A DNA stretch of 26,928 nucleotides from an uncultured Campylobacteraceae bacterium. Its GTDB lineage: Bacteria > Campylobacterota > Campylobacteria > Campylobacterales > Arcobacteraceae. The notes below the pieces were generated by a model that was not told the origin of the DNA, did not search any database, and was given only the letters and a program-made list of their open reading frames with translations. This document shows positions 7,749 to 15,836 of the stretch, one piece after another. A program made the translations under genes and the position numbers. Where the stretch lies: the NCBI GenBank assembly GCA_913057765.1, contig CAJXPH010000009.1, forward strand, positions 1-26,928, read 5' to 3'. Within the stretch, counting starts at the first letter, position 1. Each line of letters begins with the position of its first letter.

Positions 7749-9248
7749 ATGAAAATTTTTATACTATTAACTCTATTTTTAAATTTTATATTTGCATCTA
7801 CATTAAATCTATCTATGAGTTCAAGTCCTAGTAGAATAAATCCTATTTTGGCAAATGATAGCGCCAGCTCTGAAATAGCTAATTGGATATTTAATGGTTT
7901 GTTAAAATATGACAAAGATGGAAATATAACAACAGATTTAGCAAGTTCATATAAATTTGAGTCAGAAACTAGACTAGTTATAAAATTAAAAAAGAATGTA
8001 AAATGGCATGATGGAATACAACTTACGGCAAAAGATGTTATCTTTACATATAATACAATTAAAAATCCAAAAGTATTTACATCAATCATATCAAATTATA
8101 AAGAAGTAAAAAGTGTAAAAGCACTTGATGATTTTACAGTTGAAATTATTTACAAAAGACCATATTTCAAAGCATTAGTTCCATGGATGGTAGGAATACT
8201 TCCTGAACATATTTTAAAAAATGAAAAAAATATCATGACGAGTTCATTTAATAAAAATCCAATTGGTACTGGCTCTTATAAACTTGAATCATTTAAAAAT
8301 GCATCTGATATAAAACTTATTGCAAATGATGATTATTTTGAAGGTCGACCAAAAATTGATGAACTTTATTATAAATTTTTGCCAGATCCAACTACTTCAT
8401 TTTTAATGTTAAAACAAAAACAACTAGATTTAGGAGGATTAACTCCTCTTCAAATTGATAGACAGATATCTGATAAGTTTAAAAAAGATTATAAAATAAT
8501 AGAAAAACCAAGTACTGGTTATTCTTATTTAGGATTTAATCTTAGAAATAAAAAATTTCAAGATATTAGAATTAGACAAGCACTGTCACTTGGAGTTGAT
8601 AGACAAGAAATGGTTGATATTTTATATTTTGGACATGGGAAAGTTTGTAATGGCCCTTTTCTACCTGGAAGTTTTGCTTTTAATGACAAAATAAAAGAAA
8701 CAAAGCCTAATTTAGAAAAAGCAAGACAGCTTTTGAAAGAAGCAGGATTTGATGAACAAAACCCATTTTCATTTGAACTTGTAACAAATACAGGAAATGA
8801 GATAAGAATCAATGCTGCCCAAATATTACAATACCAATTAGCAAAAATTGGTGTTGAAGTAAAAATTAGGGTTATGGAATGGCAAGCTTTTTTAAATACA
8901 ATAGTTCACCCGAGAAAATTTGAAACAGTATTATTAGGATGGAGTTTAGCCTTAATGCCAGATGCATATCCATTATGGCATTCTGATTCTGATAAATTAG
9001 GTAGATTTAATTTAGTTGGTTATAAAAATAGTGAAGTCGATAAGTTAATAGAAAAAGGTTCTACTACTATTGATAGAAATAAACTAGGTGAAATTTATAA
9101 AACTATTTTTAAAAAGATTACAGATGATATTCCATATTTATTTTTATACATTCCTAATTCTATAACAGTTGTTAATTCAGAGATTAAAAATATTGAGCCA
9201 GCTTTTATTGGTATTACTCATAATCAAAAAGATTGGATAAAACCCTAA
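7749..9248 (+). CDS. Peptide-type ABC transporter substrate-binding protein (SBP_bac_5)
   Basis: A 499-residue exported protein of the family-5 (DppA/OppA-like) solute-binding proteins, which capture peptides, nickel or other ligands for an ABC importer. A signal peptide (about residues 1-17, 'MKIFILLTLFLNFIFAS') has no lipobox, so it is periplasmic. Family landmarks are 'NPILANDSASSEIANWIFNG', 'WHDGIQLTAKDVIFTYNTI', 'NPIGTGSYKLE' and 'FQDIRIRQALSLGVDR'. No permease or ATPase genes are adjacent, so it is an orphan here and the ligand cannot be told. There is no clear Shine-Dalgarno ahead of the ATG; a weak -10-like TAGAAT lies six bases upstream. It follows the rpsI terminator. Confidence 0.88.
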   Translation: MKIFILLTLFLNFIFASTLNLSMSSSPSRINPILANDSASSEIANWIFNGLLKYDKDGNITTDLASSYKFESETRLVIKLKKNVKWHDGIQLTAKDVIFTYNTIKNPKVFTSIISNYKEVKSVKALDDFTVEIIYKRPYFKALVPWMVGILPEHILKNEKNIMTSSFNKNPIGTGSYKLESFKNASDIKLIANDDYFEGRPKIDELYYKFLPDPTTSFLMLKQKQLDLGGLTPLQIDRQISDKFKKDYKIIEKPSTGYSYLGFNLRNKKFQDIRIRQALSLGVDRQEMVDILYFGHGKVCNGPFLPGSFAFNDKIKETKPNLEKARQLLKEAGFDEQNPFSFELVTNTGNEIRINAAQILQYQLAKIGVEVKIRVMEWQAFLNTIVHPRKFETVLLGWSLALMPDAYPLWHSDSDKLGRFNLVGYKNSEVDKLIEKGSTTIDRNKLGEIYKTIFKKITDDIPYLFLYIPNSITVVNSEIKNIEPAFIGITHNQKDWIKP

Positions 9249-9331
9249 TTATTAAATGAACTAATTTATTTCTATTATGAACTTATAATGAATAATATAT
9301 TACACTTCTTTACAATTAAAAAAGGTACCTA

Positions 9332-9985
9332 ATGCAAAAAATTATTCTCTTCGATTTAGATGGAACACTTATTGACTCTACTGATGCTATTGTATCAACG
9401 TTTCATCATACATTTGAAAAACTTGATTTTGATTTCAAAGGAACAGATGAGGATATTAAAGCCTTAATTGGTTATCCACTTGATATTATGTACCAAGACT
9501 TAGGTATTTCTCAAGAAATTGTTTGGGATTATGTAGAAGCTTATAAAGATAGATATAAAATCATTTCAAAACAACAAACTGAATTACTTGACTTTGCACG
9601 TGAAGCGATTGAACTTGCAGGAACATTTGCAAGACTTTCAATAGTTACTACAAAAACTGGATTATATAGTGAACAACTTTTAGAGCATATGAATATTATG
9701 CAACATTTTGAACATGTAACAGGACGTGAACATGTTGAAAATCCAAAACCCCATCCCGAGCCAATTCATAGAACACTAGATTTAATGAAGATAAAAAATA
9801 CTTGTGATATTTGGATGATTGGTGATACAGAACTTGATTTAATTGCTGCAAACTCTGCAGGGATAAATTCTGTTGGAGTATTATGTGGATATGGAGCAGA
9901 AGAAACATTAAAAGAGCATACACCTTATATAGCAAAGAATCCTCTTGATGCAGTAAAACTTATAAAAGAAATCTCTCAGTCTTAG
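9332..9985 (+). CDS. HAD-family phosphatase, phosphoglycolate phosphatase-like
   Basis: A 217-residue soluble HAD-superfamily hydrolase with a helical cap after motif I. Visible motifs are motif I DLDGTLIDS (nucleophile Asp8, Asp10), motif II in 'SIVTTKTG', motif III Lys in 'ENPKPHPEP' and motif IV 'GDTELDLIAANSAGI'. The closest named groups are phosphoglycolate phosphatase (Gph) and pyrophosphatase PpaX; they cannot be separated by eye. AAAGG precedes the ATG. It stands alone between the binding protein and nifJ, with a candidate TATAAT at 9284-9289. Confidence 0.85.
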   Translation: MQKIILFDLDGTLIDSTDAIVSTFHHTFEKLDFDFKGTDEDIKALIGYPLDIMYQDLGISQEIVWDYVEAYKDRYKIISKQQTELLDFAREAIELAGTFARLSIVTTKTGLYSEQLLEHMNIMQHFEHVTGREHVENPKPHPEPIHRTLDLMKIKNTCDIWMIGDTELDLIAANSAGINSVGVLCGYGAEETLKEHTPYIAKNPLDAVKLIKEISQS

Positions 9986-10002
9986 AATTATAATTTTTAC
10001 TT

Positions 10003-10202
10003 ATGACTATTTGTCATATGTCGATAATAAAATCCCCAAATTAGCATATGTTTACAGGATTATCCTTTCAAACCTTAAATTAAACATAGATTGTGTATTT
10101 AATTAAAAAAATTAATTAAAATTGTCTTAATTCAAGCATCTATAAGTTTAGTTTAATTAATATCTATATATAAACAAACATTAAATAGATAAGGATTATT
10201 AT
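10003..10202 (+). promoter_or_regulatory. Upstream region of nifJ with inverted repeats
   Basis: This is most of the 217-base gap before nifJ. It holds ATGAC-TATTT-GTCAT (10003-10017, perfect 5-bp arms), a stretch of TTAATTAA-type runs near 10100-10120 that may bend DNA, and TTGTC-TTAA-TTCAA (10122-10135), a partial match to an FNR/CRP-type TTGAT-N4-ATCAA site. Several TATA-like -10 candidates follow (10141-10172) and AAGGA precedes the ATG. No single promoter can be assigned with confidence. Confidence 0.3.
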
Positions 10203-13200
10203 ATGAGTAAACTATTTGCTACAATGGATGGAAATGAAGCGGCAGCACATGTATCATACGCATTTACTGAAGTAGCTGGTGTATATCCTATTACACCTTC
10301 TTCACAAATGGGTGATAATACTGAAAAGTGGGCAGCACAAGGAAAACTTAACTTATTTGGTACTACTCCAAAAGTTATTGAGATGCAATCTGAAGCAGGT
10401 GCTGCGGGAACTGTACATGGTTCTTTACAAGCAGGTGCTTTAACAACTACATATACAGCCTCACAAGGTCTTTTATTAAAAATACCTAATATGTATAAAA
10501 TGGCTGGTCAATTACTACCAAGTGTTATTCATGTTTCAGCACGGGCACTTGCAGCACATGCATTATCAATCTTTGGTGATCATCAAGATGTTATGAGTGC
10601 AAGAGCTACAGGTTACTGTATGTTAGCCTCTGGTTCAGTACAAGAAGTTATGGATATAGGTGGAATTGCTCACTTAGCAGCAATTAAAGGTAGAGTTCCA
10701 TTTATGCACTTCTTTGATGGATTTAGAACATCACATGAAATTAATAAAGTTGAAGTAATGGACTATGATGTATTTGATAGATTATTGGATTATGAAGCAG
10801 TTCAAAAATTTAGAGATACTTCACTTAACCCAGAATCACCAGTAACTAGAGGTTCTGCACAAAATGATGATATCTACTTCCAAGGAAGAGAAGCATGTAA
10901 TAAGTTCTACGATGCAATGCCAGATATCGTAAATGGTTATATGGAAGAAATTTCAAAAGTAACTGGAAGAGAATATAAACCATTTACATATTATGGAGCA
11001 AAAGACGCTACAAATATCATTATATGTATGGGTTCTGCAAATGAAACAATTAAAGAAACAATTGACTTCATGATGGAAGCGGGAGAAAAAGTTGGTTTAC
11101 TAGTTGTTCATTTATATAGACCATTCTCAACTAAATACTTTATGAATGTATTACCAGATTCAGTTGAAAAAATTTGTGTACTTGATAGAACAAAAGAGCC
11201 TGGTTCATTAGGTGAACCATTATACTTAGATGTTAGAAATGTATTCTATGAGGAAGAAAAACAACCACTAATTATTGGTGGTAGATATGGATTATCTTCT
11301 AAAGACTTTAAACCAAATGATGTTATTGCAGTATTTAATAACTTAGCATCAGAAAAACCTAAAAATGGATTTACTGTTGGTATTAATGATGATGTAACAC
11401 ATTTATCTATTGATGTAGGGGATAATGTATCTGTAACTTCTGATGAAGTAAGAGAGTGTTTATTCTATGGTCTTGGTGCTGATGGTACTGTTGGAGCTAA
11501 TAAGAACTCTGTTAAAATTATCGGTGATAAAACTGATTTATATGCACAAGCTTACTTTGCATATGATTCAAAAAAATCGGGTGGATTTACTAGATCTCAC
11601 TTAAGATTCTCTCCAAACCCAATTAGATCAACATATCTTGTAACAAACCCAGGGTTTGTTGCCTGTTCTAAAGAAGTTTACTTAGAGCAATATGAAGTAA
11701 TTGATGGATTAAGAGATGGTGGTACTTTCTTAATGAACTCTATTCATAGTGCGGAAGAAGTAGTTAATACTATGCCTGAAAGAGTTAAAAAACTTCTTGC
11801 TGATAAAAAAGCAAAATTCTATGTACTAAATGCAACTAAAATTGCAAGAGACTTAGGTCTTGGGACTAGAACAAATACAATCATGCAATCTGCATTCTTT
11901 AAATTAGCAAATGTTATTGAATTTGAAGAAGCAAAAGGTTATATGAAAGAATTTGCTGAAAAATCTTATTCAAGCAAAGGTGATTTAATTGTTCGAATGA
12001 ACTTCGATGCAATTGAAAATGGTGCAGATGGCCTTGAAGAAGTTACAGTTGACCCAGAATGGTCAAACCTTAAAACAACAGGATTAGTAGTTAACTCTGA
12101 ATACGTTGGTTCTGAATATGTTGAAAACTTTGCAAAAGTTGTTAATGCTGCAAAAGGAAATGAACTTCCAGTATCTATTTTTGAAGATAGAGAAGATGGA
12201 ACATTAGAAGGTGGTTCTACTAAATACGAAAAAAGAGGTATTTCTGATATCACTCCTATGTGGATTGAAGATAACTGTATCCAATGTAACCAATGTGCAT
12301 TTGAGTGTCCACATGCAGTAATTCGTCCGTTCTTATTAAATGATGAAGATATCGAAAATGCACCTCAAGGTGTTAAAGAACATTCAATTGATGGAACTGG
12401 AAAAGGTATTAAAGGTAACTATAAATACAAAATCCAAATTTCTGTTTTAGATTGTACTGGTTGTAACGTTTGTGTTGACGTTTGTCCTACAGAAGAAAAA
12501 TCACTTGTAATGGTTCCAACAGAACAAGAGATTGCTAAAGGTGAGCAAGAAAATGCTGATTACTTATTCAATGATGTTGAATATAAAGATTATGTAGTTT
12601 CTAAAGATACATTAAAAGGTTCTCAATTCGCGAAACCTTTATTTGAATTCCATTCAGCTTGTCCAGGTTGTGGAGAAACTCCATATATCACATTAATCAC
12701 TCAATTATTCGGTGATAGAGCTATGATCGCAAATGCAACTGGTTGTTCTTCAATCTATGCTGCTTCTGCACCATCAACTCCATATACTAAAAATGACAAG
12801 GGTGAAGGTCCAGCATGGGCTAACTCACTATTTGAAGATACTGCTGAGTTTGGTTTTGGTATGCATCACGCAAACGAAACTATTAGAAATAGAATTCAGA
12901 CAATCATGGAAAAAAATATGGATAGCGTTTCTAATCCATTAGTTTCATTATTTAAAGAGTGGATTGAAGATAGAAATGATGGTCCTAAAACTCAAAGATT
13001 AAGAGACTTACTTGTACCTGCACTTGAAGCACATGCTGATGAGCCAGGTGTAAAAGATTTAATTTCTCTTAAAAAATACATCGTTAGAAAATCTCAATGG
13101 ATCTTCGGTGGTGATGGTTGGGCTTACGACATCGGTTACGGTGGACTTGACCATGTATTATCAACAGGTGAAAATGTAAACGTACTTGTAATGGATACAG

Positions 13201-13772
13201 AAGTTTACTCAAATACTGGGGGACAATCATCTAAAGCAGCACGTGCTGGTTCAATTGCAGAGTTTACAAATGATGGTAAACAATCAGCTAAGAAAGATTT
13301 AGGTTATATCACTATGACTTACGGTAACATTTATGTTGCACAAATCAACTCAAGAGCTAGTCAAAAGCAGACAATGAAAGCGATTAAAGATGCTGAAGCA
13401 TATCCTGGTCCTTCATTAGTTATTGGTTACTCTCCTTGTATTGCACATGGTATCAAAGGTGGATTAATGAAATCAGTTGACCAAGGACAATTAGCTACTG
13501 ATTGTGGTTACTGGCCAATTTATACATTTGATCCAAGACTTGCAGATGCTGGTAAAAACCCAATTAAAATTTCTGGTAAAAAACCTGATTGGACGAAATA
13601 TGAACATTTCTTAATGCAAGAAAATAGATATATCAACCTTAAAAAGGCCAATCCAGAAGAAGCAGATAGATTATTTGCACAAAATAAGACTGATGCACAA
13701 TATAGATATAGACAATTAGTTAGAATGGCAGCAGCTGACTATTCTGATGAATTAGAAGGGCCTAACGCTTAA
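10203..13772 (+). CDS. nifJ: Pyruvate:ferredoxin (flavodoxin) oxidoreductase, single chain
   Basis: A 1189-residue cytoplasmic enzyme that decarboxylates pyruvate to acetyl-CoA and CO2 and reduces ferredoxin or flavodoxin. All domains are fused: N-terminal pyruvate-binding region with 'GVYPITPSSQMGD' and 'TYTASQGLLLKIPNMYKMAG', a two-[4Fe-4S] ferredoxin domain (CIQCNQCAFECP from Cys692; CTGCNVCVDVCP from Cys751), the proximal cluster ligands Cys820 and Cys823 ('ACPGCGETPY'), Cys848 and Cys1079 ('GYSPCIAHG'), and the thiamine diphosphate motif 'GGDGWAYDIGYGGLDH' near 969-984 with 'EVYSNTGGQSSKA'. Length and order are standard. A good AAGGA site precedes the ATG. It is a monocistronic unit closed by a strong terminator. 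The enzyme is oxygen-sensitive, which fits a microaerophile. Confidence 0.98.
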   Translation: MSKLFATMDGNEAAAHVSYAFTEVAGVYPITPSSQMGDNTEKWAAQGKLNLFGTTPKVIEMQSEAGAAGTVHGSLQAGALTTTYTASQGLLLKIPNMYKMAGQLLPSVIHVSARALAAHALSIFGDHQDVMSARATGYCMLASGSVQEVMDIGGIAHLAAIKGRVPFMHFFDGFRTSHEINKVEVMDYDVFDRLLDYEAVQKFRDTSLNPESPVTRGSAQNDDIYFQGREACNKFYDAMPDIVNGYMEEISKVTGREYKPFTYYGAKDATNIIICMGSANETIKETIDFMMEAGEKVGLLVVHLYRPFSTKYFMNVLPDSVEKICVLDRTKEPGSLGEPLYLDVRNVFYEEEKQPLIIGGRYGLSSKDFKPNDVIAVFNNLASEKPKNGFTVGINDDVTHLSIDVGDNVSVTSDEVRECLFYGLGADGTVGANKNSVKIIGDKTDLYAQAYFAYDSKKSGGFTRSHLRFSPNPIRSTYLVTNPGFVACSKEVYLEQYEVIDGLRDGGTFLMNSIHSAEEVVNTMPERVKKLLADKKAKFYVLNATKIARDLGLGTRTNTIMQSAFFKLANVIEFEEAKGYMKEFAEKSYSSKGDLIVRMNFDAIENGADGLEEVTVDPEWSNLKTTGLVVNSEYVGSEYVENFAKVVNAAKGNELPVSIFEDREDGTLEGGSTKYEKRGISDITPMWIEDNCIQCNQCAFECPHAVIRPFLLNDEDIENAPQGVKEHSIDGTGKGIKGNYKYKIQISVLDCTGCNVCVDVCPTEEKSLVMVPTEQEIAKGEQENADYLFNDVEYKDYVVSKDTLKGSQFAKPLFEFHSACPGCGETPYITLITQLFGDRAMIANATGCSSIYAASAPSTPYTKNDKGEGPAWANSLFEDTAEFGFGMHHANETIRNRIQTIMEKNMDSVSNPLVSLFKEWIEDRNDGPKTQRLRDLLVPALEAHADEPGVKDLISLKKYIVRKSQWIFGGDGWAYDIGYGGLDHVLSTGENVNVLVMDTEVYSNTGGQSSKAARAGSIAEFTNDGKQSAKKDLGYITMTYGNIYVAQINSRASQKQTMKAIKDAEAYPGPSLVIGYSPCIAHGIKGGLMKSVDQGQLATDCGYWPIYTFDPRLADAGKNPIKISGKKPDWTKYEHFLMQENRYINLKKANPEEADRLFAQNKTDAQYRYRQLVRMAAADYSDELEGPNA

Positions 13773-13792
13773 TTAAAATGTGTTAGCCAAAT

Positions 13793-13827
13793 AAAAAGGG
13801 GGATGAAAATTTCATCCCCCTTTTTTT
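13793..13827 (+). terminator. Intrinsic terminator of nifJ
   Basis: GGGGGATGAAA (13798-13808) and TTTCATCCCCC (13810-13820) form a perfect inverted repeat, realistically a 9-bp stem with a 5-base loop, flanked by A5 and followed by seven T residues. It lies about 25 bases after the nifJ stop and is symmetric enough to act on both strands. Confidence 0.95.
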
Positions 13828-13932
13828 ATGCCTTGAAAAAATACTATATACAACTGTATATTTTCCATCCACTAAAATCCACAATATAAAAAATAATCTT
13901 GATATACTAAATCAAATATTAAAAGGATATCT

Positions 13933-14313
13933 ATGGGATTGTTTGACGTAGGAATAAGAAAACAAATATCTTCACAAAAAAGTAAAGAAGAAATTTTAGC
14001 TACTATTGAAAAAAAGATAAAAGTTTTTTCAGAAGAAACATCTCAAATAAAAAATAATACACTTCTTTTAAATAGTTTTAAAAGCTCTATTCTAAAATAC
14101 AATTTATCAATAAATCTAGAAAAAACAAAAAATAGTTTTAGTTTATCAATTGATGGTGAACTTCAACAGTTTTATGTACTTATCCTACTTACATTAATTA
14201 TCTTAAGTATTTTATTCACATTAGGGATTGGTATTATTTTTATTGTTGGTTTTACTTATTTACAAAAACACTTTACTACAAAAATTATAAACTCTTTACT
14301 TGATAAAATTTAG
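13933..14313 (+). CDS. Small membrane-anchored protein of unknown function
   Basis: I do not recognise this 126-residue protein. The first 60 residues are charged and helical, beginning 'MGLFDVGIRKQISSQKSKEE'; residues about 60-75 look like short beta strands ('SFSLSIDGELQQF'); residues about 81-110 are strongly hydrophobic, either one long helix or a tight hairpin; a basic tail follows. There is no signal peptide, so the N-terminal domain is probably cytoplasmic. AAAGGA precedes the ATG, with TATACT at 13903-13908 as a possible -10. Its stop codon overlaps that of the convergent MarR gene (shared bases 14310-14313). Confidence 0.72.
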   Translation: MGLFDVGIRKQISSQKSKEEILATIEKKIKVFSEETSQIKNNTLLLNSFKSSILKYNLSINLEKTKNSFSLSIDGELQQFYVLILLTLIILSILFTLGIGIIFIVGFTYLQKHFTTKIINSLLDKI

Positions 14314-14741
14314 AAATTCTCTTTCATCTTCTCAAGTAACATACAAAGTTCTTTTTTCTCTTTTTCTGAAAAGTTACTATAAGCTCTCTGAAGCAATTTT
14401 TTTGAAATCTTGTCCATTACTATTGGTTTTGTATCTAAACCCTTTTTAGTAAGTCTTACTAATGTACTACGACTATCTTTTTCATTTTTAAACTTTTCTA
14501 AAAGTTCTAATCTTTCAAGCTTATTGATAAGTGCTGTTACTGTTGATTTATCTTTTCCAATTTTTAAAGATATCTGATTCATTGCGATACCTTCTTCTTT
14601 TTCATAAAGAAGAATTAAAATATCTCCATGAGAAGGAGCTAGACCTTCTAAGTCATGATTTTTTAACTCAGAAACAATCATCTTATTAGCACCACTATGT
14701 ATTTTTGAAATAGTTGAAATTATTGCATTAATATTTGGCAT
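14310..14741 (-). CDS. MarR-family transcriptional regulator
   Basis: A 143-residue winged-helix regulator of the MarR family, dimeric repressors that usually release DNA on binding phenolic ligands or on oxidation. The fold is readable: dimerisation helix, then 'HDLEGLAPSHGDILILLYEKEEGIAMNQISLKIGKDKSTVTALINKLERLELLEKFKNEKDSRSTLVRLTKKG', containing the recognition helix and the 'DSRSTLVRLT' wing. There is no conserved redox Cys pair; one Cys lies near the C-terminus. It lies downstream of the SnoaL-like gene on the same strand, and is the obvious candidate to bind the palindromes at 15681-15726. There is no Shine-Dalgarno; TATAAT on this strand (14752-14747) is only five bases from the ATG, which suggests a leaderless message. 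Confidence 0.9.
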   Translation of the reverse strand: MPNINAIISTISKIHSGANKMIVSELKNHDLEGLAPSHGDILILLYEKEEGIAMNQISLKIGKDKSTVTALINKLERLELLEKFKNEKDSRSTLVRLTKKGLDTKPIVMDKISKKLLQRAYSNFSEKEKKELCMLLEKMKENF

Positions 14742-14778
14742 GATTTATTATATTTGATTTTGAGTTAAATCTATATTC

Positions 14779-14805
14779 AAAAGTACTGAGGTTTCCCTCA
14801 ATACT
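14779..14805 (-). terminator. Weak terminator/attenuator between the SnoaL-like gene and marR
   Basis: Read on the minus strand, AGTATTGAGG-GAAA-CCTCAGTACT forms a 10-bp stem (one U-G pair) with a GAAA loop, starting right after the SnoaL-like stop codon and followed by only four T residues. The short T tract suggests partial termination, letting some transcription reach the MarR gene. Confidence 0.65.
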
Positions 14806-14806
14806 A

Positions 14807-15658
14807 TTAAAACTTTCCATTATTGTTTTGCCATTTATCTTCTGGTGGAATTTCTTCGATTGTATCCCAATGCTCAACAATCTTTCCATTTTCTATTCTA
14901 AATAAATCATAAAAAGCTACATGTTTATTCATAAACTTACCTTCACTAGTAGAAAGAATAAAGTTACCTTCACCTAAAATTTTATGATTTTTTTCATATA
15001 CCATTGGCATTCCTGCTTCTGCTAAAGACTTCAAAGCTTCACCTAGTCCATCTAATCCATCTTTTACATTTGGATTGTGTTGAAGATATTCTGTTGTTGA
15101 AATATATTGAGTGATTTTTTCTGGTGCTTTACCAAATAATACATCACTGATAAAATTCTTAATTAAAGTTTTATTCTCTTGCGTCTTAGCAAGGTCTTGA
15201 AGTTCAACTGCTCCATCAAATTGAGTTCTCCCACTTGCAGTTTTTTCTTCAATAGTCTGAAGGTTATCCCAATGTTCTACAATTTTGCCATCTTCAAATC
15301 TAAAAATATCAAATCCAGCTTTTGGACCAAAGAAGTTATATTTTGTATGTGTGAATACAAATTCTCCATCTTTAAATACTCTAATCACTTTTACTTTTGC
15401 ACTTCCTTTTGGCAATAAACTCATAATTTCTCCAAATCCAGCCAATCCATCTTTTACTGCTAAATTATGCTGAATATATTTATTTGGGTTAATATATCCT
15501 ATTGGTGCAGAATTTCCATTTTCAATTGAATCTAACAATTCTACTACTTGTTGTTTTTGTGTATCCATTTTTTTCTCCTGTGATAAATTACCTGCCATTA
15601 CATATCCAGTAAATAGAGATGCTAGCAACAATATTTTTGTTATAAATCTTTGATTCAT
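14807..15658 (-). CDS. Secreted protein with two tandem SnoaL/NTF2-like domains
   Basis: A 283-residue exported protein. A signal peptide (about 1-22, 'ITKILLLASLFTGYVMAG') precedes two NTF2-fold domains (about 35-155 and 160-283) that are recognisable copies: 'YIQHNLAVKDGLAGFGE' matches 'YLQHNPNVKDGLDGLGE', and 'FRFEDGKIVEHWDNLQTI' matches 'FRIENGKIVEHWDTIEEI'. Single-domain relatives are annotated as SnoaL-like polyketide cyclase or predicted aldol-condensation enzymes; the substrate is unknown. The conserved His and Asp/Trp of 'EHWD' in both copies suggest two pockets. AAAGGAAAA precedes the ATG. The promoter is a consensus sigma-70 site occupied by MarR-type palindromes. Confidence 0.85.
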   Translation of the reverse strand: MNQRFITKILLLASLFTGYVMAGNLSQEKKMDTQKQQVVELLDSIENGNSAPIGYINPNKYIQHNLAVKDGLAGFGEIMSLLPKGSAKVKVIRVFKDGEFVFTHTKYNFFGPKAGFDIFRFEDGKIVEHWDNLQTIEEKTASGRTQFDGAVELQDLAKTQENKTLIKNFISDVLFGKAPEKITQYISTTEYLQHNPNVKDGLDGLGEALKSLAEAGMPMVYEKNHKILGEGNFILSTSEGKFMNKHVAFYDLFRIENGKIVEHWDTIEEIPPEDKWQNNNGKF

Positions 15659-15680
15659 AATTTTTCCTTTGTCTAAATTT

Positions 15681-15696
15681 AGTTTGATATCAAACT
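15681..15696. promoter_or_regulatory. MarR-type operator, copy 1
   Basis: AGTTTGATATCAAACT is a perfect 16-bp palindrome lying about +3 to +18 relative to the predicted start of the SnoaL-like transcript and 23 bases from its ATG. It is identical to the second copy, centre to centre 30 bp away. Size and symmetry fit a MarR dimer site. Confidence 0.8.
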
Positions 15697-15705
15697 TATT
15701 CCCAA

Positions 15706-15734
15706 ATTATAGTTTGATATCAAACTTTTGTCAA
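15706..15734 (-). promoter_or_regulatory. Consensus sigma-70 promoter of the SnoaL-like gene
   Basis: On the minus strand TTGACA (15734-15729), a 17-bp spacer and TATAAT (15711-15706) form an exact match to the sigma-70 consensus in both boxes and spacing. The transcript would start near 15699. The spacer is almost entirely filled by an operator palindrome, the classic layout for a tightly repressed, strong promoter. Confidence 0.85.
15711..15726. promoter_or_regulatory. MarR-type operator, copy 2 (inside the promoter spacer)
   Basis: Second perfect copy of AGTTTGATATCAAACT, lying between the -35 and -10 of the SnoaL-like promoter and sharing one base with the -10. A protein here would block RNA polymerase directly. 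Confidence 0.82.
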
Positions 15735-15806
15735 GTCTTTTTAAAACTTTAGAGAATTTTCTATATACTTTATAAAAGCATTCATACATTTATTTTTCAA
15801 AAAAGA

Positions 15807-15812
15807 TATAAT
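15807..15812 (+). promoter_or_regulatory. -10 element of the AraC-family gene
   Basis: TATAAT lies 24 bases before the ATG with a T-rich stretch upstream and no clear -35, the usual form in this phylum. AGGAA then lies at Shine-Dalgarno distance. Confidence 0.5.
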
Positions 15813-15836
15813 ACTTCTATAAAATAGGAAAATATT

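Noticed and set aside
7562..7831. An 89-residue frame overlapping the end of rpsI
   Set aside because: It is a shifted frame of rpsI that runs through the terminator into the next gene.
13846..13861. ATATAC-AACT-GTATAT inverted repeat after the nifJ terminator
   Set aside because: Short, AT-only arms in a very AT-rich intergenic region; likely chance, with no promoter geometry to support it.
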